Positions 14,935-22,025 of a stretch of 42,756 nt of DNA are shown here, piece after piece. The stretch's first letter is position 1. The number at the start of each line of letters is the position of its first letter. Source of the stretch: a virus; the IMG/VR virus record IMGVR_UViG_3300023176_002717, positions 1 to 42,756 of that record. One strand, 5' to 3'. Made by a program: the position numbers and the translations under genes. Below the pieces are notes generated by a model that saw nothing but the letters and a program-made list of their open reading frames with translations, ran no database searches and had not been told where the DNA came from.

Positions 14935-15212
14935 GCGCCATTGATAGGGCGATTGAAGCCGGGGATGTAGGATACATAAAAGCTGTTGATGCTTACAAAA
15001 GGATAGAGAAAGGAGAAATAAACAAGGAAATTGCGCTCAAGGAGCTGGGATCATCATTTAAAAACACTATTGAAATCTGGTGCAGACACATTGAGCACAA
15101 ATCAATGAAGGATAGAAAGTATGACACAAGAACAGCAAGCAAAGGCACTGGGGATCACGCGAATGGCGTATCACCAGCGGCTAAAAAAATGGACAAAGAC
15201 CATGACAGATGA
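14931..15212 (+). CDS. Hypothetical helical protein, 93 residues
   Basis: Residues 1-60 are well-formed amphipathic helices (DRAIEAGDVGYIKAVDAYKR), plausible as an HTH-like module. Residues 60-93 are polar and low in structure, and this is where another gene (15121-15291) overlaps in the +1 frame by 92 bases. The N-terminal part looks genuinely coding, and the tail may be a readthrough extension or the product of overlap. Start is set by ATGA coupling. Confidence 0.5.
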   Translation: MSAIDRAIEAGDVGYIKAVDAYKRIEKGEINKEIALKELGSSFKNTIEIWCRHIEHKSMKDRKYDTRTASKGTGDHANGVSPAAKKMDKDHDR

Positions 15213-15291
15213 AAACGGGGTTGAGTATTTAGTAAGCCCTAAGCACTGCATGGTTAAGCCAGAACACATCAAAGCCAAAGATAAGGAGTGA
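15121..15291 (+). CDS. Small HTH protein overlapping the previous gene
   Basis: A 56-residue gene with AAGGA seven to eight bases upstream. The N-terminus EQQAKALGITRMAYHQRLKKW is a standard helix-turn-helix, and the rest ends in charged residues. It overlaps the end of the 93-residue gene out of frame by 92 bases and stops 3 bases before the next gene. The HTH signature makes this frame at least as convincing as the tail of its neighbour. Confidence 0.55.
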   Translation: MTQEQQAKALGITRMAYHQRLKKWTKTMTDENGVEYLVSPKHCMVKPEHIKAKDKE

Positions 15292-15294
15292 GTT

Positions 15295-15522
15295 ATGAAA
15301 AACAAAGTGATTGTAAAAGTTATTGAAATATCAACAAAAAAGCTTCCTTTTGATTTTCCATGGATCAACGGTGTTGCTGTGAATCTTCTTGGAGATACTG
15401 AGAATTTAGACAATCTAGTGTTAGAACTAAAAGAAGTAAGAAAAATGGTTCTAAGGGATATAAATAGATTCGGTCTGAATTTATCTGATTTCACAATTCA
15501 AATAAAAAGCAAAGGAGAGTGA
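15295..15522 (+). CDS. Hypothetical protein, 75 residues
   Basis: A 75-residue protein with beta-alpha character (KVIVKVIEIS, then LDNLVLELKEVRKMVLRDI). AAGGAG lies upstream. I do not recognise it. Strong spacing to neighbours supports translation. Confidence 0.55.
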   Translation: MKNKVIVKVIEISTKKLPFDFPWINGVAVNLLGDTENLDNLVLELKEVRKMVLRDINRFGLNLSDFTIQIKSKGE

Positions 15523-15525
15523 GTT

Positions 15526-15864
15526 ATGAGTGAAGAAAGAATCAAAGAGCTTGAATCCCAGCTATCCCAGCATAAGGCGCATGTTGACGTGCTGTGGAAT
15601 GCGCTTAGATCGGTTAAGCCAGTTATTCAAACACTTGCTGTGGATCGTGGTAATGGGTCAGGTGCAGAGAAGTTATTTAATTCTGTTCAAGAAGCCTTGT
15701 CCCAATCCCCCGCCACATCACTGGCACAGGTGGAGGCTGAGGCGATTGCGGGAGCCGCTGAATTCCTGCGAGAAAACTTCAACCCGCACAATGAGGATGA
15801 GCATTTGGCTCACCAAAGGATTGACGGGTTTCTTATCGAATACGCCAACAACCTAAAGGAGTAA
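15526..15864 (+). CDS. Hypothetical coiled-coil protein (Eae31/Ead-like phage accessory type)
   Basis: A 112-residue protein with an N-terminal coiled coil (RIKELESQLSQHKAHVDVLWNA) and a C-terminal helical part ending FLIEYANNLKE. Proteins of this composition are common in lambdoid accessory regions, but function is unknown. A good ribosome-binding site (AAAGGAG) lies upstream. Confidence 0.52.
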   Translation: MSEERIKELESQLSQHKAHVDVLWNALRSVKPVIQTLAVDRGNGSGAEKLFNSVQEALSQSPATSLAQVEAEAIAGAAEFLRENFNPHNEDEHLAHQRIDGFLIEYANNLKE

Positions 15865-15869
15865 GGGTG

Positions 15870-16133
15870 ATGAGCCTAGAATACATAACAAAGGCTGAAG
15901 CTGAAGAGAAATCAGGAATAAATCTTGATGGAAGGAGAAAATACTTTATGTGGAATGATGAAGTATGTATTGAGGAAAAATTCACATCAATATGCTCAGG
16001 CTGTGCAGATGATGATGAATATAGTTATCAATCACGCGGATCAGGCTGCCAGGAGTGCGGGTATCACGGAGTAAGGCGAGACTCCTCCCCTCTGCCAGTT
16101 AAGTTCTTGAAGACCAAGGAACCCAACCAATGA
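15870..16133 (+). CDS. Small Cys-rich, zinc-ribbon-like protein
   Basis: An 87-residue protein (a GTG one codon upstream is possible). Two CxxC pairs, CSGC and CQEC at about residues 42-71, make a plausible zinc ribbon, with DDDEYSYQSRGSG between. A short basic tail follows. It may bind nucleic acid or protein; no family is recognised. Confidence 0.55.
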   Translation: MSLEYITKAEAEEKSGINLDGRRKYFMWNDEVCIEEKFTSICSGCADDDEYSYQSRGSGCQECGYHGVRRDSSPLPVKFLKTKEPNQ

Positions 16134-16167
16134 GCTATACAGAAGAAGATATTAAGGGGTATACACC

Positions 16168-16329
16168 ATGCAAACAATAGCAATCCTAGCCTTAGCCTGC
16201 GTTATATCCGGCTTCCTGGCTTACTCATTACGCCGTGAGCATGATAACTGGCATAGCTGGGCATTGGCAGGAGTTAGTGGTTTGTGTGGATTCTCGGCGC
16301 TTATGATAACTGTGCTGGTTCACGTTTGA
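16168..16329 (+). CDS. Small membrane protein, two helices, 53 residues
   Basis: A 53-residue gene with AAGGGG upstream. Helices at about 3-19 and 33-52 are separated by a charged loop (RREHDNWHSW). The topology is like small holins or exclusion proteins, but no evidence ties it to either. The 34 bases before it hold only a 16-codon frame. Confidence 0.5.
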   Translation: MQTIAILALACVISGFLAYSLRREHDNWHSWALAGVSGLCGFSALMITVLVHV

Positions 16330-16350
16330 ATTATAAATTAAGGAGATTAT

Positions 16351-17214
16351 ATGAATATTTTAAGTTTGTTTGATGGCATGTCGTGCGGAAGAATTGCGGC
16401 AGAGCGAGCAGGGCTAAAAGTCGATAAGTACTACGCCTCAGAAGTCGATAAGTACGCAATTCAAGTATCAAAAGCCAACTGGCCAGATATTGAACATCTT
16501 GGTGATGTACAGAACTGGAGAGAATGGGATATTGATTGGTCATTGATTGATTTACTCATTGGCGGATCGCCTTGTCAGGACGTTAGTTTCGCAGGAAAAG
16601 GGGCAGGGCTTGAAGAGGGCACTAGATCATCTCTACTATTTACATTCATTGAAATAATGAATCACATAAAAAGCAAAAACCCCTATGTGTTGGTGATGCT
16701 TGAAAATGTAACAATGAGAGATACTCATAAAAATCAATTTACTGAATTAATGGGATGCGAACCAATTCTCATACGGTCTGAGGATCACACGCCGGTAGTT
16801 AGAAATAGGCTGTACTGGTGCAATTTTCATGTAAACCAACCAGACAAAAAAGACATTGACTTTGGTGATATCAGAGAATGGGGTGTCCCTAAGTCACAAG
16901 CAATGTATTACTCAGAAAAAGCCTTTAATTGGCTAACCAATCACGCAAAAAGGAAGGGTAAGGACTTCAAGATTTATACGCAATCTGGAAAATTCCAAAT
17001 GCTAGAAGCATCAATGCACAAAAAATATAGCTCCCAGCGGTTTTTTGGAATATTGGATTCGCATGGTATTAGATACCCTACAATAACCGAGTGTGAAAGA
17101 CTGCACGGGGTTGATGATGGATATTGCAGCTCAGTCAGCCCTACACAGGCGTATCAAATGCTTGGCAATGGATGGCAGGTTGATACCATCACCCACATAT
17201 TCAGCCATCTTTGA
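16351..17214 (+). CDS. DNA cytosine-5 methyltransferase
   Basis: A 287-residue C5-MTase. AdoMet site FDGMSCG (7-13), catalytic Cys75 in GGSPCQDVS, ENV (118-120), a VRNRLYW segment in place of the usual QxRxR, and GNGWQV (272-277). The FDGMSCG and ENVTMRD spelling groups it with the phage/DNMT3-like subset. No restriction enzyme is adjacent, so it is an orphan that probably protects phage DNA or marks it. The target-recognition region (about 180-250) is short. A terminator follows at 17267-17290. Confidence 0.9.
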   Translation: MNILSLFDGMSCGRIAAERAGLKVDKYYASEVDKYAIQVSKANWPDIEHLGDVQNWREWDIDWSLIDLLIGGSPCQDVSFAGKGAGLEEGTRSSLLFTFIEIMNHIKSKNPYVLVMLENVTMRDTHKNQFTELMGCEPILIRSEDHTPVVRNRLYWCNFHVNQPDKKDIDFGDIREWGVPKSQAMYYSEKAFNWLTNHAKRKGKDFKIYTQSGKFQMLEASMHKKYSSQRFFGILDSHGIRYPTITECERLHGVDDGYCSSVSPTQAYQMLGNGWQVDTITHIFSHL

Positions 17215-17266
17215 ATTACACCATAGTTAGGGCATAATAAAGACCTCGCCACAATCCTATCCCTAG

Positions 17267-17290
17267 AGCCGCTATATGCGGCTTTTTCTT
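17267..17290 (+). terminator. Rho-independent terminator after the methyltransferase
   Basis: AGCCGC/GCGGCT stem with a 5-base TATAT loop, then TTTTCTTT. It closes the unit that ends with the methyltransferase. Confidence 0.85.
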
Positions 17291-17301
17291 TGCATGTAAG
17301 G

Positions 17302-17330
17302 TTGACTGTAACTATTTATGTATTTACACT
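17302..17330 (+). promoter_or_regulatory. Promoter of the RHH-replication operon
   Basis: TTGACT (17302-17307), 17 bases, TACACT (17325-17330). The -10 box lies between the two arms of a perfect inverted repeat. Confidence 0.75.
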
Positions 17331-17345
17331 ACATAATACATAAAT
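17314..17345. promoter_or_regulatory. Palindromic operator, probable RHH binding site
   Basis: Perfect 11-bp inverted repeat: ATTTATGTATT at 17314-17324 and AATACATAAAT at 17335-17345, 10 bases between. The arm centres are 21 bases apart, two helical turns. It covers the spacer, the -10 box and the transcription start, just before the gene of a ribbon-helix-helix protein. This geometry suits two RHH dimers and autorepression. Confidence 0.72.
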
Positions 17346-17357
17346 AAGGAGTCATTC

Positions 17358-17591
17358 ATGGCTAAAGTATCTAGAACATATCGATTTGAAGAAGACCTGC
17401 TAAAGAAAATTCAATCCATTGCTGACGATGAGTTTGATGGAAATTCAACGGCAGCTATTGAATCTCTTTGCAACCAGGCTGCGTTAATGCGATCCATTGA
17501 CGACAGGGTTCGTCACATGATGTACGGAGTTGCAAAAAACGAGATCGACTATTCAGAAGTTCGTACTGTGGTTGACGCTCTGCATATCTAA
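17358..17591 (+). CDS. Ribbon-helix-helix regulator
   Basis: A 77-residue Arc/MetJ-type DNA-binding protein. The strand KVSRTYRFEEDL is followed by helix A (LLKKIQSIADDEF) and helix B (STAAIESLCNQAALM), the standard RHH order, then a C-terminal extension. AAGGAG is 7 bases upstream. It sits at the head of the replication genes behind a palindromic operator, and so probably represses its own promoter and with it replication. No toxin gene follows, which argues against a toxin-antitoxin pair. Confidence 0.75.
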   Translation: MAKVSRTYRFEEDLLKKIQSIADDEFDGNSTAAIESLCNQAALMRSIDDRVRHMMYGVAKNEIDYSEVRTVVDALHI

Positions 17592-17640
17592 CCCTTGCGG
17601 CAACAAGGGCCAGACAATAACAAACAAACAGGATTATAAC

Positions 17641-18291
17641 ATGGCGAAGCAAAGAACGTCATTTCTTCTTCATTTTGACAGTCTCGAAATATTAAACGAG
17701 CTATCAGACGAAGAAGCAGGACAATTATTCAAGGCAATAAAAGCACATCACCAAGGTGAAGAATCAACACTCTCTCCGCTTGTAAGAGTGGCCTTTGCAT
17801 CATTCAAAAATCAGTTTGTCAGGGACGAAAAGAAGTATCAAGAAACCTGCAAACGTAGAGCTGAAGCGGGATCTAAGGGCGGTATGGCAAAAGCTAGCAA
17901 TGCTAAGCAAAAGGTAGCAAAAGGTAGCAAAGCTAAGCAAGACTTAGCAAAGTTAGCAGATAGTGATAGTAAGAAAAAGAAAAATAGTGATAGTAAGAGT
18001 GATAGTGAAAGTAAGAATGTGAGCAAGGGTTTTACCAAACCAACGCCCGATGAATTGATCGATTATTTCACTGAAAAGGGAAGCGACCGAAACGAAGCAG
18101 AGCGATTTTGGAACTATTACGAGTCCAAAGGATGGGTTGTTGGTAAGAACTCACCAATGAAAAACTGGAAGGCTGCTGTTGCCAACTGGCTGAAAAACTC
18201 AAAGCCAGCCAGCACTATGCCAGCAACTACACCAATGGTTAACTCACAAGGAAAATCATTAGAGCAGATGATAGGAGAGGTTATACGATGA
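17641..18291 (+). CDS. Replication initiator, lambda O-like position, carrying the putative origin
   Basis: A 216-residue protein; the ATG at 17641 with AGGA upstream is preferred over a longer frame that overlaps the RHH gene. Residues 1-75 (RTSFLLHFDSLEILNELSDE) match the DUF6291-type domain of phage replication proteins. Residues 76-125 are a Lys/Ser/Asp low-complexity linker encoded by tandem DNA repeats. Residues 126-190 (PTPDELIDYF to WKAAVANWLKN) are a helical domain seen at the C-terminus of replisome organisers. It is followed by a P-like loader and DnaB, as O-P in lambdoid phages. Confidence 0.72.
   Translation: MAKQRTSFLLHFDSLEILNELSDEEAGQLFKAIKAHHQGEESTLSPLVRVAFASFKNQFVRDEKKYQETCKRRAEAGSKGGMAKASNAKQKVAKGSKAKQDLAKLADSDSKKKKNSDSKSDSESKNVSKGFTKPTPDELIDYFTEKGSDRNEAERFWNYYESKGWVVGKNSPMKNWKAAVANWLKNSKPASTMPATTPMVNSQGKSLEQMIGEVIR
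17891..18021. repeat. Iteron array and AT-rich segment, candidate replication origin
   Basis: Seven consecutive 10-bp units at 17891-17958 carry the word TAGCAA or AAGCAA at the same register; the last is shortened to TTAGCAGA. They are in phase with one DNA helical turn. They are followed by a purine-rich, easily melted stretch with two copies of ATAGTGATAGTAAGA (from 17980 and, partly overlapping its flank, 17960). The arrangement inside the initiator gene parallels lambda ori, where the initiator binds iterons in its own gene. Confidence 0.55.
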
Positions 18292-18638
18292 TTAACCAAG
18301 CTATTGCGGATGAAATGCTAAACCAGATGATTTGTATCTGGCCCAGCATGAGCGCGACAATGACCAACGACCAGAAGCTAGGATACATTGCCCAACTGGT
18401 TGCCGGACTACAATCAACCGGACTGGACAACGCAGAATCAGTACGACAAGGATTTACGAAAGCCAGAACCCAGGGCGGCCAATATCCGCCCTCTGTGCCT
18501 GAGTTTATCAAGTGGTGTAAGCCTGAACAGAAAGAGTTAAGCCACCAGCTGTTACCGCGACTGGAGCAGCAAGAATCAACACCGGAACAAATCAAAGCGC
18601 TTTCAGATGAATTACGCAAAGCGATGAAAGGAATTTAA
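18288..18638 (+). CDS. Helicase loader, lambda P-like
   Basis: A 116-residue protein overlapping the initiator gene by 4 bases. The segment GGQYPPSVPEFIKWCKP (about 64-80) matches the diagnostic YPPxxxEFxxWC region of phage replication protein P. It would deliver the helicase to the origin. It is shorter than lambda P (about 230 residues), but short P-like proteins are common. Confidence 0.75.
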   Translation: MINQAIADEMLNQMICIWPSMSATMTNDQKLGYIAQLVAGLQSTGLDNAESVRQGFTKARTQGGQYPPSVPEFIKWCKPEQKELSHQLLPRLEQQESTPEQIKALSDELRKAMKGI

Positions 18639-18639
18639 A

Positions 18640-19953
18640 ATGAATATGTCAGATAACCCAGAATGCCAACTACTGGGAGCATTACTGTTAGATCCAAAAA
18701 ACATATTTCAGGTTCAGGAGGTAATAACCTCTGAAGATTTCGAACAACCTAAACATCGAGTGATTTATGAGGCCATTGTCAAACTCGGAACCGAATCAGA
18801 CGTAATCACTGTCATGGAAGAAATTGACGGGGTCGAAAACTACGGGACTGACCTTGGCTACCTTGGAGATATGACAGACTGGTGCGTAACGACAACAAAC
18901 TCGCTGATGTATGCAAAGATCATTCTCGAAAAATCACGACTGAGAAAGCTTCGGTCTGTTTGCATGATTATTGAGGAGGGGCTACACAACAAAAGCAAGT
19001 CTGAGGCTATCCTAGACGCCGCTGGAGAGGTTTTAAGTAAAATTAGCACCATGGATACCAATGGAAGCCAAATAAGCCTTGACGACGCATTCAGAGAGCT
19101 TATGGCTATGACTGATGACAGGGCGAATGGTAAAAACGAGGTTTACGGGACAGGTTTTGCTGAACTTGATGAATATATGCCGTTCGAGGGAGGAGGATTG
19201 TATTTACTGGGAGGTCGTTCAGGTATGGGTAAGACAACTCTTTTGCAGAGCTTTATAGAAACTCAAATACTTAATGGAATTCCTGTTTACTTTAACTCGG
19301 CTGAAATGAAAGGACAGCAGGTTGCAAAACGAATATTACAGGCCGCTGGATCAGTTGATGGTGGCTTTTTTAGGAACCCAAATCTGTATGCCGGAAAAGA
19401 CCCAGGCATAGGCGCTAGAATTACAGCAGGATTAAATAAATTCAAAGGTAAGAACCTGATGATTGATCAGGAGCAGGGTTTAAGCCTTGAGAAGCTAAAG
19501 GTTCGCGCAAGAAATTATATCAGCGGTCACCCGGACTATCGCAAGACTGGAAAAGGGATGCTAGCAGTTGATTACATACAGCTTATGCAGTACGACAAAA
19601 GAAACCCAAGCACCTCGCTGGGTGAGATTTCAAAAGGACTCCGTGCTCTTGGTAAGGAATTAAATATACCTGTAATTTTGCTTGTTCAGTTAAATCAAGA
19701 CCACAAGACGCGACAGGACAAGCGACCAATACCATCAGACATTGCCGGGTCGTCCGAGCCATACAGAGACTGTGACGGATGCTTGTTCGCTTATCGCCCG
19801 ATTGTTGACGATCCAGACACCCCTGACCGCGATATTATGGAGATCATCACAGCAAAAAGCAGGGATTCAAAGCTTGGAACAGTAAGAGCCTCGGCGGAAA
19901 TGCGCTATTTCAGAGTCAAGGATTTTGACGTAAACCAATACTACCACGGCTAA
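18640..19953 (+). CDS. Replicative DNA helicase, DnaB-like
   Basis: A 437-residue hexameric helicase. The N-terminal domain (about 5-110) is the DnaB N-domain. The RecA-like core has Walker A GGRSGMGKT (191-199), Walker B LAVDYIQLM (Asp311), and the GEISKGLRALGKEL and IPVILLVQLNQ segments, then SSEPYRDCDG near the arginine-finger region. It unwinds DNA ahead of the host polymerase at phage forks. It is encoded next to a P-like loader, so the phage brings both loader and helicase. It is complete. AAAGGA lies upstream of the ATG at 18640. Confidence 0.92.
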   Translation: MNMSDNPECQLLGALLLDPKNIFQVQEVITSEDFEQPKHRVIYEAIVKLGTESDVITVMEEIDGVENYGTDLGYLGDMTDWCVTTTNSLMYAKIILEKSRLRKLRSVCMIIEEGLHNKSKSEAILDAAGEVLSKISTMDTNGSQISLDDAFRELMAMTDDRANGKNEVYGTGFAELDEYMPFEGGGLYLLGGRSGMGKTTLLQSFIETQILNGIPVYFNSAEMKGQQVAKRILQAAGSVDGGFFRNPNLYAGKDPGIGARITAGLNKFKGKNLMIDQEQGLSLEKLKVRARNYISGHPDYRKTGKGMLAVDYIQLMQYDKRNPSTSLGEISKGLRALGKELNIPVILLVQLNQDHKTRQDKRPIPSDIAGSSEPYRDCDGCLFAYRPIVDDPDTPDRDIMEIITAKSRDSKLGTVRASAEMRYFRVKDFDVNQYYHG

Positions 19954-20001
19954 CCAGCTATTAGCGGGTATAGGTAATGTGTAGTAATTTAAAAATAACT
20001 G

Positions 20002-20029
20002 TTGACACAGTTTAAATTGTTGATAGTAT
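20002..20029 (+). promoter_or_regulatory. Strong promoter with inverted repeat over -35
   Basis: TTGACA (20002-20007), 16 bases, TAGTAT (20024-20029). An inverted repeat AACTGT-TGAC-ACAGTT (19997-20012) covers the -35 box, a natural repressor site. It opens the small cassette that ends at the terminator at 20851-20874. Confidence 0.75.
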
Positions 20030-20053
20030 TAATCATGCAGGAGGAAATACTGC

Positions 20054-20215
20054 ATGAAAACTTTAACCATAACCCAAATTGCTAAGAAACATACCGTGCT
20101 AAAAGAAGCCTTGGAGAAACACGAGGAAGTGCGGATTGTGTGGAAAGAGCAAAAACCAAACGGAAAAGTCCATTTTTCCGCTATCGCAAAAAAAGAGGAT
20201 ATCTCAAATGTTTAA
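20054..20215 (+). CDS. Small hypothetical protein, 53 residues
   Basis: A 53-residue gene with a near-perfect AGGAGG site. The product is basic: an N-terminal helical half (TLTITQIAKKHTVLKEALEK) and a strand-rich second half (EVRIVWKEQKPNGKVHFSA). It overlaps the TerB-like gene by 8 bases. The layout vaguely recalls small DNA-binding or antitoxin proteins, but I do not recognise it. Confidence 0.58.
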   Translation: MKTLTITQIAKKHTVLKEALEKHEEVRIVWKEQKPNGKVHFSAIAKKEDISNV

Positions 20216-20648
20216 TATGTTCAAAAAGAAAGGCAAAGAAGCTCTGGCAGAAGTTAAGAAGCTGGAAAACCGTGACCTTGCGGAAGGCTTGGTTGGCGCT
20301 TGTTTGTTGATTGCCGCTGCTGACGGTGAAATTGAAGCGGAAGAAATCGCGAACCTGAATGCTCAGCTGGAAGCTCACCCGTCACTGCAAGGTTTTGGTA
20401 ATGAAATCGGCAAGATGGTTGATAGCTTTAGTAAGCGTCTGGAAGCTGGTTTTCTGATCGGTAAGACTCAGATCATGCGTGAGATTAAAGACTGTACTCA
20501 CAATGATACTGAAGCTGAAGATATCTTTGTTGCTGCTATCACTATTGCCCAGGCTGATGGTGAAGTTGAGCCGGAAGAGCTGGCAGTACTGAAAGAAATC
20601 GGTCGTACACTTGGCTTATCTTTGAGCAATTATGGCATCGAGGGCTAA
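20208..20648 (+). CDS. TerB-like protein
   Basis: A 146-residue protein of the TerB (tellurite-resistance associated) fold. It has two helical halves with repeated acidic signatures: AAADGEIEAEEIANL (about 36-50) and AQADGEVEPEELAVL (about 119-133), likely metal sites. The start at 20208 has GAGG upstream. In phages and defence islands TerB-type proteins are linked to envelope stress and phage interference, but mechanisms are unclear. Codon use here (many CTG, CGT, GCT, GAA) looks more like highly expressed host genes than its neighbours, suggesting recent acquisition or high expression. Confidence 0.75.
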   Translation: MFNMFKKKGKEALAEVKKLENRDLAEGLVGACLLIAAADGEIEAEEIANLNAQLEAHPSLQGFGNEIGKMVDSFSKRLEAGFLIGKTQIMREIKDCTHNDTEAEDIFVAAITIAQADGEVEPEELAVLKEIGRTLGLSLSNYGIEG

Positions 20649-20847
20649 GTTGTCGCTGGCATGGATGGCTATCATTCTGGTAGCTATCTTTGCCGCCGCT
20701 CGTGTTTTTGACTATGCAGTAGGCAGTTATAAGTGCTGGTCAAAATGGAGTGATAGCGGAATGGAATACCGATACAAAGTTGTTGCTGGTTGCCAAATTA
20801 AGCCTAAAAAGTACTGGCTGCCATCAGAAAATTATCGGGTTGATTAA
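20632..20847 (+). CDS. Small exported or membrane-anchored protein
   Basis: A 71-residue protein with an N-terminal hydrophobic segment (about 6-24) acting as signal anchor, then a Trp/Tyr-rich outer part with two Cys (SYKCWSKWSDSG and VAGCQIKPKKYW), perhaps a disulfide. Overlaps the TerB-like gene by 17 bases and is the last gene before the terminator, so the three genes form one cassette. Confidence 0.58.
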   Translation: MASRAKLSLAWMAIILVAIFAAARVFDYAVGSYKCWSKWSDSGMEYRYKVVAGCQIKPKKYWLPSENYRVD

Positions 20848-20850
20848 CAT

Positions 20851-20874
20851 AAAGGGGCTTCGGCTCCTTTTTTT
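20851..20874 (+). terminator. Rho-independent terminator of the TerB cassette
   Basis: AAAGGGGC, TTCG tetraloop, GCTCCTTT, then further T. An 8-bp stem with one G-U pair. Confidence 0.86.
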
Positions 20875-20925
20875 GTGACTGGGTTAATCAAGCCTGTAAA
20901 GATAAGTACGATAAGGAGAAGTAAG

Positions 20926-21261
20926 ATGAGACACGAAGACATGCCAAAAGATTGCTATGCAACTGGACACCCTGCTGGATCGGTAAAGTTTAAGTTTACC
21001 GTCGGCTTGTTTGGAGGGTCATGTATTACAGAAGTCATTGAAACTAATAAGCTTTTTACTCTTGATGTTGAAGACATGGGTGCTTATTTGCCCGATCTGC
21101 TTGGCGATGATGGCTGCACTGGTGATAAATATCCTGGCGAGCCGGGTCATTATTTATTTGACGGACACACCTACGACTGTAGAAGCGTTGAAGATCGAGA
21201 ATGGCATACGCCTGGCCGTATCACCCTACTTGCACAGCTAGAGGAGAGTGGTGATGAGTGA
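20926..21261 (+). CDS. Hypothetical protein, 111 residues
   Basis: The start at 20926 is set by AAGGAG. A beta-rich, acidic protein of 111 residues with four Cys and a His- and Asp-rich middle (GHYLFDGHTYDCRSVEDREWH). I do not recognise it. It overlaps the next gene by 8 bases. Confidence 0.56.
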   Translation: MRHEDMPKDCYATGHPAGSVKFKFTVGLFGGSCITEVIETNKLFTLDVEDMGAYLPDLLGDDGCTGDKYPGEPGHYLFDGHTYDCRSVEDREWHTPGRITLLAQLEESGDE

Positions 21262-21457
21262 TAACCAGCTGTTTGTTGTGATTGCCATTGTGGTCGTAAT
21301 TTTCACAGCAGGATTGATCTACAAGCAAGCGATTAAGTGTGACGGACTATCTAATGATCCTGGCGAATTCATTGAATTTGGATTCACCAATCCAGACCAC
21401 GGAATTGTTTACGAATATCAATATAAGACAAAGCCAAAGGAGACAACCAATGAGTAA
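21254..21457 (+). CDS. Small single-pass membrane protein
   Basis: A 67-residue protein (a GTG two codons upstream is possible) with a hydrophobic helix at about 5-23 and a soluble tail rich in Tyr and Lys. Coupled to both neighbours by overlaps. Function unknown. Confidence 0.52.
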   Translation: MSDNQLFVVIAIVVVIFTAGLIYKQAIKCDGLSNDPGEFIEFGFTNPDHGIVYEYQYKTKPKETTNE

Positions 21458-21797
21458 GAAGATGAGTGATATTAAGTGGAGTGATGCCAGAAAAATTGAA
21501 CATGTTTGGGTTGAGGATTTAGAAGACCCAAGCCTATCGGCGTTTTGTGAGGAGGATGGTGGTGTTTATTTTGTTGTTGAAACATGCGAATCAATGGGTA
21601 ATTTTTCGGATGTGGAGGAAGGAATTTTAAGGGTTTATAGAAACCCAGAACTTCTTCAACTAGAAAACGACAGCCTAACCGCTGAAGTAGAGAGGCTTAG
21701 GGAGGCTTTGGATAAAGCAGCAAATCTGGTATTCGATGAACTCGGGGCCGTTAAAGCGCGGCCATTTATCAAAGCACTGGAGGGTGGTGATGAGTGA
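21450..21797 (+). CDS. Hypothetical protein, 115 residues
   Basis: Start at 21450 with AAGGAG upstream. The N-terminal half is beta-rich and acidic (KIEHVWVEDLEDPSLSAF), while the C-terminal half is a predicted coiled coil (LENDSLTAEVERLREALDKA), as in many lambdoid accessory proteins. It overlaps the DUF551 gene by 8 bases. Confidence 0.56.
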   Translation: MSKKMSDIKWSDARKIEHVWVEDLEDPSLSAFCEEDGGVYFVVETCESMGNFSDVEEGILRVYRNPELLQLENDSLTAEVERLREALDKAANLVFDELGAVKARPFIKALEGGDE

Positions 21798-22008
21798 GTG
21801 GATTAGTGTTGAGGATCGGTTGCCAAAGCACGGCGATACCATTTATACAAAAAGCAAGGATGGCCGAATATACAAAAGTCAAATGTTTGACTGGCATGAA
21901 GGTAAAAATATCATGTTCAAACTATTTGGGTATGTATGGGAGCATAGCAATGTTACTCACTGGAAGGATTACGATAAATCAGAAGCTGTTTCTGGTTACG
22001 ACTCATAA
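21790..22008 (+). CDS. DUF551-family protein
   Basis: A 72-residue protein of DUF551, frequent in phages and prophages of enterobacteria. Signature: N-terminal EWISVEDRLPKHGDTI and a THWKDY segment near the end. The ATG at 21790 is used. Function of the family is unknown. The WISV...P motif makes the assignment fairly secure. Confidence 0.8.
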   Translation: MSEWISVEDRLPKHGDTIYTKSKDGRIYKSQMFDWHEGKNIMFKLFGYVWEHSNVTHWKDYDKSEAVSGYDS

Positions 22009-22025
22009 CCCATAGGAGAATAGGT

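Noticed and set aside
16130-16180. A 16-codon frame overlapping the small two-helix membrane gene
   Set aside because: Only 16 residues and no clear ribosome-binding site beyond AAGGA; the two-helix frame at 16168 is more convincing.
17961-18021. Repeats ATAGTGATAGTAAG considered as a CRISPR-like or VNTR array
   Set aside because: Units are adjacent and coding, with no unique spacers. They fit an AT-rich origin segment or a low-complexity linker. No CRISPR array was seen anywhere in the window.
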